From NCBI GenBank assembly GCA_964019155.1, contig OZ025241.1, forward strand, positions 56,899,363 through 56,963,362: DNA of 64,000 bases, read 5' to 3'. The stretch comes from Osedax fenrisi (Eukaryota > Annelida > Polychaeta > Sabellida > Siboglinidae). The notes beneath the pieces are model-generated. The model searched no databases, was not told the origin of the DNA, and worked only from the letters and a program-made list of their open reading frames with translations. The position numbers were made by a program, and so were the translations under genes. Of the stretch, positions 24,342-36,741 are shown one piece after another. The stretch's first letter is position 1, and each line of letters starts with the position of its first letter.

Positions 24342-26450
24342 TAGTGATCTAAAACGAGCCTACCCAGGTTAGTGAACGGATAGAACTAGTCGAGCCTGTC
24401 ACATGACTCGATCGAGTTTATTATCATTGAAATTTAAATATTAAAAAAAAAAATTTAAATTAAAAAAAAATAAAATAAATTTTATTTAAAAAAATGTTAT
24501 CAAATGGATGCAAAAATTATTATTATAAAAGAGGTTAATTAAACAATCTCTTATATGTAAAACATGTTTATATACTAAGCAATGCAATTTCGTTTATAAT
24601 AATATATTAATTATAAAAATTACTTTTGAAATAAATATTTAAAATTGAAATTTAATGGATTATAATATTGTAATTAAAAAAATATCTTATTTAATTTAAA
24701 AATACAATTGATTACAATTTATATTATTATAAATAAAAATCTAGAGTCACACATATGTTCAACAATGTAATCAGATAAACTAGTTTGAAAATCATGTATG
24801 ATACGACAGTCTAATTTTATAATAAATTTTAATAATCGAGTACAACAAATCGAATCGAGTATGAACATCTAGTTTGCAATCAAGTAAGAAAATCTAATCA
24901 TATAAACAAATTCGAAAATCAAGTACGCTCATTTAATTCGATAGGAAAGAAATAAAATCTAATCTATTATGATAAGCAGGTATAGGGGAAAGTCTCCGAT
25001 TACCGACCCCCTCCTAATACCGACACCCTCTCGTATCTCAGTAACTATAAGAGATATCAAAAAATAATATACACACGAACTGTTAGTAATTTAATGATAA
25101 ATATGAATAAGTATTTTATTTAAAAAAATATTTAATCCTACAATTGTTATTTGATAAAATATAATATTCTGTTTTTACTTTTTAAATATATGAATAATAA
25201 CTTTTTTTAAATCATTGTAAATACATTATTAATTAAAAGAAAACTTAATTTTGTGCAAAATATTGTATATCAATAAAATGTTTATAGCTATTAGAAAAAT
25301 AATTTAATTTGAATAAATATTAACCAATATATCTTAATTATAGCAACCCATATTATTTTCCTAATACCGACCCCCTAAATTACCCTAATACCGACCCCAT
25401 GTGATTTATAATATCCAATCAAAATAGATCCGTATTTTACTTTAAAATTTATCGTAAATTGTTTATGTATCATTGATATAGATTTAGGATTCATGATTCC
25501 AGTTGATTATATACATAGTATGTATTACATACTGATTAATAAATAAATATTAAATAATAATGTATACTATTTTAATATAATAACTATAAAGTTTAAATTT
25601 AAATTTAATATTATTATTAAAACATAAATTTCATAAAAAATAAATTGCGTGCATGTTATAATTAGTTATATTTATGTATATCTACTATTTTAGTGGATAT
25701 TATAATACTACAATTATTTATATCACGATTATTTTAGGGGGTATGTAATAGGAGAAGGGGGTCGGTATTAGGTACATGTATCCGATTACCGACCCCCCTG
25801 TTTATCCTTGTAAATATGATAATATCAAACATTTAAAATAGTCACATTATTCATTGCCATAATATTACCCTAATTACAAAATTTCATATAAATAATTTAA
25901 TATTGAATAAGTTATTACAAATAATCATTTAGGGTTCGGTAATCGGGGACTTTCCCCTACAAGGACAATCTAATATTAAATCCAATCAAGTATAAAAATC
26001 TAGTTCGCAGTGAATTTCAAAAATATAATCCTATAAACAAATTCGAAAATCTAGTACAATAAATCGAAACAAATATGAAAATCTAGTCACACACTTGTTT
26101 GAAAATATAATCAGATAAACTAGTTTGAAGATAAAGTATGATAACACAATCTAATTTTACAATAAATTTCAACAATAGAGTACGACAAATCGAATTGATT
26201 ATGTAAATCTAGTTTGAAATCAAGTATGAAAATCTAGTTCGCATTCAATTTATAAAATATAATTCTGTAAACAAGTTCGACAATCTAATACGATGAATCG
26301 AATTTGAATAATTGACTTATATATGTTATGAAATATATTTTTTGATGTTTTTCGGAGCGACAATCTAGGATGTTTCAGATGTTTCGAAACATACATTTTG
26401 GATGTTTCAGTTGTTTCGAAGCAGGAAATGTTGGCTCATTTAGATCACTA
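24342..26450. mobile_element. hAT MITE with exact 8-bp target duplication, carrying a nested MITE
   Basis: The ends TAGTGATCTAAAACGAGCC and GGCTCATTTAGATCACTA are inverted repeats starting with TAGTG (YARNG rule of hAT). ATGTGCAT flanks both sides exactly (24,334-24,341; 26,451-26,458). The interior outside the nested element is made of degenerate repeats of the type CGAATCGAGTATGAAAATCTAGT in both halves (24,740-24,980 and 25,960-26,300). No transposase is present. Without the insert it would be about 1.1 kb. Confidence 0.88.
24985..25957. mobile_element. TA-flanked MITE nested in the hAT MITE
   Basis: The left end GGGGAAAGTCTCCGATTACC and the complement of the right end (GGGGAAAGTCCCCGATTACC) differ at one of 20 positions, and TA flanks both. 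The words CCTAATACCGACCCC and GGGGGTCGGTATTAGG recur inside (near 25,000, 25,360-25,400 and 25,750-25,800), echoing the end motif. The plan matches the element at 663-1684, but the sequences differ. Confidence 0.88.
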
Positions 26451-26458
26451 ATGTGCAT

Positions 26459-26567
26459 ATGTACACATATAACACTATTGTGGAGCATATCGATATGGCC
26501 CCTGGTTGTTTTGATTATGATTACCGGGGTCAAATTTAAAAAATGTTAAAATCATAATAACTACTAC

Positions 26568-26620
<53 letters not shown>

Positions 26621-27035
26621 TATAATGTATACTGCATTTTAATTCTTTATATTAGTTTATCATGTACACTAGTTTGTCAAATATGTAAACGAGTATTTTA
26701 AATGTAACCTCTTAAATCATAAACGGGTCCATATTCGATACAGACCTTTTTGTTGATGTGTGTAAAGGTCGATATTAACTACAACGTTACTTTTAATTAG
26801 TTACCTGCATACTTATTTATTTAGTAATAGTATTCGACAATATAAATACGTATACGTATATAAAGTGCGACATACCAAATAATAGTTTGTATTGAAATAA
26901 TACCTGGATATAGAGCGCTCTAACAAGTAAGTAAGAATTGTATTTTATTTTACAAAAACGAGTTTTTTATAGAGGGTATTTATTGTATATATTTATACAT
27001 GTGTGTATAGTGTATTATGATTACAAATTAATGTG

Positions 27036-27071
<36 letters not shown>

Positions 27072-27885
27072 ATATATATATATAACATTTTATGATAATA
27101 TTTTTTTTAATATATTTAAATTTTGATTTTATTTATTTGACACTATATAAATACTGACATTATATTAAATTTTGACATTATAAAAAACTGACTTTTAAAA
27201 AATTATTATATATGATTTTAAGATTTTATTATCTTTTATTTTATTTTTACATTTTTTGACATTAAATAAATTACTTTGGGTTATATGTTTTTCTGTATGA
27301 ACATCGAATATTGTTTAACCTATATTTATTTAATATATTGTCTTATTTCTTCTCTTTTTTTTCTCTTGTTTCTTTTACTTTTAAATGTTGGCTATCTCAT
27401 ATTTAGTTCCACTATGTTATATTTTAATTTATATTATTTAGTACTTGATGTATTTATTAGCTTTTAATTTTATACTTTTATCATTTATTTATATTATTAC
27501 ATGATTACATTATTATATGATGATTACATGATAAGTTTCATTATATTGTATTATATATTTTATTTTATTATATATTTTATTTATTTGTATCATATATATG
27601 TAAACAGGAAGTCATAAGGTTAAATACCTCGAAAATCTTCTGAACATTTTATTTGTCCTTTTATTGTTTTTTTTCTCTCGCAATGATTGCAATAATAAAA
27701 TATATCTTTTCTTATCTTATAATATTATAAAATTATTATTTATTTATAACTATTATCTATAATGAAAATTATCATGTTAATAAAGGGGTAATTTTCTCGA
27801 TAAGCAACACTGCTTCTACAATTACCTTGGCATTGCTTAAATCTGATAATAATAATATATATTCTTGTAATCAGAATATACTATA

Positions 27886-27921
<36 letters not shown>

Positions 27922-28206
27922 GTATAAATATATAAAATAAATACCATCTACATATATACATACATACATAAACACATATACACACACACACACACATACA
28001 TACATACATACATACATACACATAAGTATCACTACAACATATGCATGTGTAGCTACAGATTATCTATACTAACAACGGCTGCTTTGTTTCATTAAAGCGA
28101 TCTTATTATTATGGTAATGGGCAATTTAAATCTACCACCTTCGATTATTAATCTCTATTATTCCGTGAAATCTATAAATAGATCACCAGCAATTATATTT
28201 AATTTA
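26459..28206. other. AT-rich stretch with microsatellites, no supported gene
   Basis: An (AT)n run lies at 26,572-26,618, and short AT runs at 27,042-27,070 and 27,888-27,915. A CA/CATA array occupies 27,957-28,022. Phe/Tyr/Leu-rich frames at 26,938 and 27,276 reflect T-rich composition. Confidence 0.55.
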
Positions 28207-28212
28207 AGCATG

Positions 28213-28260
28213 TCCGGGCGTGGATAAGTGGGCGTATCCGAGCGTGAATAAGTGGGCGTA
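28213..28260. promoter_or_regulatory. 24-bp GC-rich direct repeat with GTGGGCGT boxes
   Basis: TCCGGGCGTGGATAAGTGGG plus CGTA is followed directly by a second copy with two changes. Each copy holds a GTGGGCGT word, which resembles KLF/EGR-type zinc-finger sites, about 0.9 kb upstream of exon 1. Similar GTGGGCGTG words recur at 39,221-39,255 beside exon 2. A regulatory role is inferred only. Confidence 0.35.
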
Positions 28261-28899
28261 CTCCATTTATAATGAATTATATAATAATACCACGTGATCT
28301 ACCCTCGCGAATTATCGTCGTTATTTTAAATCAAATTATTCTTATTACTATCATTATAATTATCATTATTATTATAATGATATATAATTATCATTATCTG
28401 TATACTCATCATTATCACAATATTAATTAATTTAAATAATATAAATAAATCTTACATTACAAACATAAATAAATAAAATAATCGACAAGCGACGTTCACT
28501 ATACACAATAATATATCGAACACCCGCACTAGTGCACGTGACACGCCTATATCTGATATCACGTGACAGCCACTGGTCACGAGTCGTGTACCCCGCCGTT
28601 TCCCCGCGTTGCTATAGCTACGAATATTAACGCTAAACCCCACCACTAGAGGCCACCTCGCTACAACAGTATGAATCACTAGAGTGATCACCTATATAAT
28701 CACCTGTGAGTGACACCGCCTCTTAGCCCCACCTATATATCCCTTATATAGGCTATATACACCTCTATAACCTCTACACGACCTATACCAAGGACAATGT
28801 CCTTGCTTATACACTACCATCGTGGTATGAATCACTAATTGTGACTCACTAGTGTGACACCTGATTGTGGTATACCACGTATCGAGTTATTTAGTTAGC

Positions 28900-29136
28900 C
28901 GAACACAGTTACGCCCCCTTTAAGACACGCCCACCTATAGGGAACCCGCGGTTATGTAACACGGTCAGATTTAGTGATGTAACAACTATGTCCCGTATAG
29001 TAGTAGGATAGATAGATAGTATAGTTGTATACAGCGTGCACTATAGTATACTGTAGCATACTATAGTATACTGTAGCATACTATAGTATATAGTATAATA
29101 CGGCGGTAGGTAATACGGTGGAAGTACGGCGGGAAA
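28900..29136 (+). promoter_or_regulatory. Probable promoter and 5' UTR of the EF-hand/WD40 gene
   Basis: The region just upstream of the first ATG is richer in GC than its surroundings. It holds CACCC/GC-type boxes (ACGCCCCCTTTAAGACACGC at about 28,911), a 20-bp direct repeat CTATAGTATACTGTAGCATA in 2.5 copies at 29,041-29,090, and a TATATAGTATAATA stretch ending near 29,100. The start of transcription cannot be read from the sequence. Confidence 0.4.
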
Positions 29137-29189
29137 ATGTCGCGAAAGAAAAGTATACTCCTTAGTACGATGTTCAACGCCCCGATAAG
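29137..29189 (+). CDS. Exon 1: start codon and basic N-terminus
   Basis: It encodes MSRKKSILLSTMFNAPI and the first two bases of an Arg codon, then GTAGGC. The AG remainder joins the A of exon 2 to make AGA, and this phase match supports the exon. A second in-frame ATG lies 11 codons on. Intron 1 is 9.9 kb and full of transposons. Confidence 0.65.
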
Positions 29190-31267
29190 GTAGGCTCGTG
29201 TTATCTATTGTGTTATCTATCGTGTTATCTAGTGATGTGTATTGTTAACTAGTGTTATATAGTGTATCTGTGTATACTAATATATCGCATGACTATATTA
29301 CCTAATATTACCTAATGTATGTTTGAATGACGAAACTATTACGACGAAATGACTTTTTAATATATTTATCTAGAATTTACTATGAGTTTTATTTATATAT
29401 ATATAACTTAATATACAAATAGTTATATAAGAATGTATATAGTTATATTTCATATTAATATGTGTAGATTTATGTAGTACTATACGAAATATATAGGATA
29501 TATTGGACGGAACTTGAATATGATAACACATTATAGTAATAATATATTATTATAATATATAATATAAATTATAATATATAATAATATATTATTATTATAA
29601 TATATTACCATATAATATATTACTGTATCATATAAAATATATTAAAAGCACGAATCAAAAAACATATATAGGAATAATTATGGATCACTTGATAAGTGTT
29701 CAATATAAAAACTAAGGATGTTGACTATCATTCGTATACGAGTGGTAGGCAATATTGGTTTGGAAATTGAATTCCTTTGTATTAACCACCACCAATTCTA
29801 GTTTTATATTAAAATAGTTAAGTAATGAATCAGAAAACTGCATATGAATAATGTAAACTTTATAATATATATCCTCGCAAAACTTCGGAAAGATGTCGAT
29901 AGTAAATTGTTTAACTGATCCGAATATATACTATTTAATATAATATTACATTTACTAAATTATGTATAGGAATCTACATTTTATATTTCGAGTTATATAT
30001 GTGCATATATGCATATATGCGTATATGCATGACGATATATACCTATGTTATATTTCAATATGAAAAGTATATATAGGTATACAGTATATCGTATACTATA
30101 TACTATATATAGTGTATATATATATATATATATATTCCTATAGGAATACTATATAGGAATACTATATAGGAATATTATATAGGAATACTATATAGGAATA
30201 CTATATAGGAATACTATATAATAATAATATTTATTTATTGAAATATCATATATATATTGAATACAATACAAATAGCGGATACAAATGGACCCCTCGATAG
30301 GTCATAGACTCGTACATGTTATAAATAACTGTGAAGGGCCCGGGAAATATAATACAAATAATAAAAAAAAATGATTGTGTTTTGATTTATCGTTTATTAA
30401 GAAGTTTATAACTTGATAAACACAAGAGAAAAACAATAACAGCCTGGAGTCGAACACGGGACCTCTGCAGCCATTGCTTACTAGATTATGGTTATTCCAC
30501 TGAGCCATAGACCCCGGACTTAAATTTGTATATAGGAATACACCTTAAGGGAAAATACAGTTAACCTCTTACATTGTAATCACTTATAAATTTAATAATT
30601 AATATATTTTAAATATGTAATAATATCTATCGTGGTATACTATATGCTATATATATTACACTGCAGTGTAATATATATAGCATATAGTAGAGTCAACTCT
30701 CGATATGTCGGACTACGAATAAGTCGGATTTCTCGATAATTCTCGACAAATATATTTGGTTTGTTTTGGTTATATCTAGTTCCATGTTAAATTAATGGGA
30801 CAAGTTGGATTGGATGAGTCAGAATTTTCGTCAGAATTTTCATATATATATATTAGTCATTTTTATTGTTATGTCATATATGTTTACTTTTCCTCACGAC
30901 GTGAGTACTTTACCTAAACCCACCTCACGACGTGAGTGTGTACGACGCATGCCATTTTTATGATAAATTTTAATTTCGGATAGGTAAGAAATCTAGCAAA
31001 GTTTCGGACAATTTTCCCCGGTTCTTTATGTATATGACTTATGAAGATTTAACCTTATATATATAAATAGTTAATCATATTCCAGGATAGACTATAGTTA
31101 CTAGTCACAGGTATAATCATATTTTAGTTAAACTTCATGATAGGATGTATACATCGTATCATTATATTGAATATATAAACTCAAATGGATGTTTAATTAT
31201 TGTAGTATTCAGTTAAAAGATTAGCTAAATTATGATTCTACTATTGACTATAGTACTATATACTATA

Positions 31268-31323
<56 letters not shown>

Positions 31324-31656
31324 TATATTATACAGTAAATATTCTATATATAGTATATAATTGAACAGTTAAATTATCATAATATTTTAATATTTATAAC
31401 AAAAGTTGATGAACTCAACAGTATATTATTTAGATTAAATAAAGTAACCAACGCACGTCGTGAATGTATCCGATACACACGTACCGGATACACAGATGAT
31501 GTAGTACGCGTATCACGTGATGCGTGACGTCACTGATTACCGCTGCGGTGGGCACTGTTAATGAGTAATCAATACTTTAAAGTGACTCATTCTGAATTAT
31601 TCAATAGTTGAGTATCTCACTAAGATATTGCATACCATTGACATTCAAATGGAACA

Positions 31657-31699
<43 letters not shown>

Positions 31700-34600
31700 G
31701 GATATAATACACCATATATGGGTGATAGGTAAAAACCTAAATATACGATGTCAGAGACAAAGACAGCGAATCACATGGTGTGTGTTTCGGTTAGAGGTGT
31801 GGCCTATGTGCCTACTGTAGGCATACTGTAGGCATATATGGGTCTTATAAGGCCTACTGTAGACCTATACTGCCTATAGGTATACGTAGGGGCGTCGGAA
31901 CAGGGGGGCGGGGATATCGGACCCCCCCATTCAAAAATATGGGGGGGGGTAAGTATTTTTTGCCCCCCCCCCCATGAAATGTGTATTAATAAATTTTATA
32001 TATATTAAATCTAGTATATTGTCTTTGTTAATAAAAAAATGTCTAAAGAATTTTACCAAACATATGGGGGGTTAAGTATTGTTTGCCCTCCCCCCTCATC
32101 CATGAAATATGATAATATTCATGAGAAAATCTCTGAGAGATACTTGTTATCTGGCGATATTAAGAATGAAATTATTCAACTATATAAATGTGAATTATTA
32201 AATATTTGATTATAAGATATTAATAGAAGTTTAATCTCAATTCAATGTGATGGAATTCAAGATATATCCGAAAGTGAGCAGGACATTTTGGTGGTTCGAT
32301 ATTTGACATAAAAACTAGAAATTAAAGAAATATGCATATTAATATGCAATATGACTGAGGATACAACTTAAATATAGCAAATGTAATGTCACCTGAACTT
32401 TAACATCTTAACTCGCCTATTTCTAAATTAAGAAGTCATATGACGGTGCAGCTAATATGTCTGGTCAATATAATAGTGTAAATATTATAATAATGAATAG
32501 ACAGCCATTAACTTTTTATACATAATATGGAGCTCATCGCACAAACTTAATAGCATAATCATTAGATAATAAATTAAATATAAGAAAATACTTGAGTGGT
32601 TCATGATGTGGGATTATTATATGAACAAACGATCAAATTCCGGATTGTATATAATACTAATAATAACAAAGCAAATACATTGAAACCAATATGCCCAAAA
32701 AGATGGACTGCGAAAATAATGTATTAAAACAACATTAGATCAATATAGTGGTTTAATCGATGCACTGAAATAATATAAAGAATTAGATTATATTACCAAT
32801 GACCACAAATATATTGCAAATTTATTATTGAAAAATATGAATAAGTCAAATATGTTTTCTATGAATATTTAAAGTTTGATAGCGTTTTGATACCTATTTG
32901 AAAGCTTGGATATGAAGGTGAAAGCTTTCATGATACCAACACATACTATTGAAGGTAACATTTATAAAAAATATACTTGAAAGCATATATGATTATAATT
33001 ATATATAATCATAATAAAATTCAATAAAAAATAAATATAAATGATCAGATAATAGTAAAGATGATTCTAATTAAATTGAATAATGATAGAAATAATGTGC
33101 ACACATTCATTGAAGATATAGAAATAAAAGTATTTTATATTTTATATATACAAGTTTTTATATTGATTTAAGGATATATAAAACATATTATATAACACAT
33201 TTTATAAAATACAAAATAGCTTATAATAAATGTTTATAATAAAATATTATAATAATTTATTTTTATTTTATATATATCTAATTTAATTTTCTAAGTATAT
33301 CTAAGTATATCTAATTCAGAGAATAATAATAAGACATATACTATAAATTTTTATAAATATGTATGAGATGAATAGTAATGAAAGTTCAAAAGACTATGTA
33401 ATGTACATCATCTAGATAAAATAATATAACATTATTAATGTTACGTTAATATAAGAATGTGATTAGAAATTATCAGTTAATATGTTAAAATACCTTATCA
33501 TTAATATTTACAGAATAAAATATACTGAGTTGTTTGATTCCATAATTATGAAAATTAAAACCACATTTTATACTAAGAAAATATTATTTATACATTCCTA
33601 TAAATTAAAGTAATCATTATTACAAATAATATAATTCATGAAAAAAAGGTTTGTTTTTTTTTAGATTAATCTTATTAATCCTATTAATTGTCTACACTAA
33701 ACAGATGTTATTAAAAAATGTATGAAGAATTAACGATTGAAAGATCGAATTTCCATATGTTCAAATCAATCAATAAGTTCAATACCATATGATGAGAATA
33801 AACATATACATGATGGAACAATCTCCTAAAATTCAACAAATATTTTCTGGCATAAGAGATTTTATCAAATTTTATTGGTTTGCCCCTCAAGTTCTGTGTC
33901 ATGTTATCGTTGATTTAGTAAGCTACGAATTATAAATACGTTGTTACGATCTACTATAGCATATATGCTAGATAGTAGATTAAATGCATTAATATTGGCA
34001 AATATCAATCAAAAAATAATTCACACAATTGAGATGGGTATATTTATATTTATATAATAATAATTTATATAATGTTTATTATTTATTTTCTAATATATTC
34101 CTACTCATTGTTATAAAAATTAAATATTATTAATGGCATATTAAAGGGTTAACATAGACTGAAGAGGTATACGATATTAATAAGATATAGTTAGTAATTA
34201 TATTAGTAATACATAATAGGATATATAATATAAAATAGAAATAAATAGCCCCCCCCCATAATAACAAATATCGTTCCGACGCCCCTAGGTATACGGGTAT
34301 ACCCGACTATAGTCAGGTATCGGAATCTTATCATTGTTATTGAAGCAAATAGCGTGGTTCTCCCGTATACGAGTGTAAGCAATGTAGGGCAGCCTATTGG
34401 TTAAGCATAACTAACGTACATCACTGAATGCCTATCTATCGTCTATATACCCCTATAGGGGTAGCCAAATGTCGGTATAGATACTGCATATATTCATGAG
34501 GTATATATATATATATATTCAATATATATATTTTTGAGAATAACGGGTTTAGAGAGAAACGTTATCAGTGGTGAGATGAGGAATATTAATAATGCTTTAA

Positions 34601-35789
34601 TGAAGAGACTGCAGTCCAGATACCATGGTCTATTCTGAAACCAAGGTATATTACTAATGGTGTGTTCTATTGCTGGATGACAACTATAGACAGCGATGTG
34701 CAGAGAACATCATCTCAGGATGGATGCTGGAGCTTATTGATATGTTATTAAGGGCATCCTTGTGTCACGTGATATTGTGGTACATATGCATGTATAAAGA
34801 GAATGCTAGTTTAAAGAATATTTCGAGTTTATTCAAAGTTCGTGAAATTTACTAACAAGATTTTTCTTGTAAAATAATTTTAAACGATAATTATTTCGAG
34901 AACTTTCAAAGTATTTTGTAATCACTTTGAGTACGACTAAATCGTACTAAGTAGTCCTAGTACTTGGTCGTACTTTGTACGTACTTTGTAAGTACCACAG
35001 CCTACTAACCCACTAGTAGTATACATTACCATGACAATATTAATATACATTGCAATGTGTATGGCCATACGAATACGTGTGTTGTAGTAGCGCGTTGGTG
35101 TATTACTAAGTGTTATATAGAATACACAATACACAAACATACATACACATACACATACATATATATATATATACATATATATAACAGGGTATAGATAACG
35201 AGCATTACGTAATGGCTGTAAACGCTGTGTTGTTGTTACAATTGTATCGTTTACTAATGACGTAATCAATAGGTACCCCGTGTAGGAGTTAGCAGGCTAT
35301 ATGCAGTACGTACAATGTATGTCGTACATCACTAGTACGCACACACGTACACACACACACGCACACACGCACACACGCACAACTAGCGTATATATAGACA
35401 ACATTATATTCCATATAGGTTGTGTAGGCGCGCGAGTTGTATACGTTGCCTGTATACAGTGTACGACGTATATAGTTCATAACAACTATAGTTTATTAAC
35501 TGCAGTCATATCCATACATCAATACTATTCATACTTTCATTGTTGATACTGTATTGGTATGATTTGTGTTTTTTACGTATCGATTATAGTGAACAATAGA
35601 TTATAATACGTAGTTCCTGTGTCGTGTATGATGTGGTACTTTATGAGGTACGATATTTAAATATAATGTGGCATATCCTCAGTGATTTTTCATGGAATAA
35701 ATAATCTATAATATCGATATGTAACGAGTGAAGTATGAAATATATTCAATAATATTCGTATCATGTTATACCCGATTTAGGATAAAAAA

Positions 35790-35826
<37 letters not shown>

Positions 35827-36709
35827 GAAATAATTAATTTAATTATATAATAATGACATATATAATAATGTCAAAGTATATATATATATATATATATATA
35901 TCTTATATAATATATATATATGTATATTAATAACAGAAATTTCTGTGATATCACTAAATATTAAATATCACTTCTATATAGGAATATTCTTCTATACACT
36001 TATATATACCTATAGGTATATGAATTATAATTATATGAATTAATTCATGTATACAATAGGACATTAATTCTACTTTACCATTATACGACGTATACTATAC
36101 GTTAGTAATATAATATGTGACGTCATACACGATATTATGTAACTAATGAGTGTAGTACTATTATATTGATTTATATATTTCAGATTTTAAAAATAAGCTA
36201 CCAATACAAAGATATAACCAATGGTCCACGATCGAGTAGGTCCACGATTGGGTATTCTCGTTATGTACTAATACTCTCATGTGAGATTACTATTAAAAGT
36301 TAATACTATTAAAAGTTATACTATTAAACTTTATAAAATGTATTATATATAGTGGGTTATATATATAAATAAATATATATATATGTGCATACATACACGA
36401 TGTATATATATATAAGTAAGTAAATAATACAATACACAATAAAACAATAATAATAATAATAATAATAAAACAACTTAAAAAGACTTACAAATATGGTAGC
36501 CGTTAAATTGTCGATATATGCATGACATTTAAATACCATGATCTAAGTATACTTATTATCGTGAGACAGTTGTTGTTTAGCATTGGTAACTATAATGCTA
36601 GAAGTAGTTGCAAGGCGATTGTAGATATATTATAATATGTAGTATATAGTATATACTATATACTATAGTATATATAAAGTACACACTGTAGAGTATTTAT
36701 AATATATAG

Positions 36710-36741
<32 letters not shown>

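Noticed and set aside
27957..28022. CRISPR-like repeats
   Set aside because: Regular CATA/CA units without spacers are a microsatellite, and nothing in the window suggests a prokaryote.
30437..30516. Functional tRNA gene
   Set aside because: A and B boxes are present, but the D and anticodon arms do not fold as a proper cloverleaf; a SINE head is more likely.
34937..35546. Cys/Val-rich and Thr/His-rich frames
   Set aside because: They follow CA and AT arrays on both strands and have no independent support.
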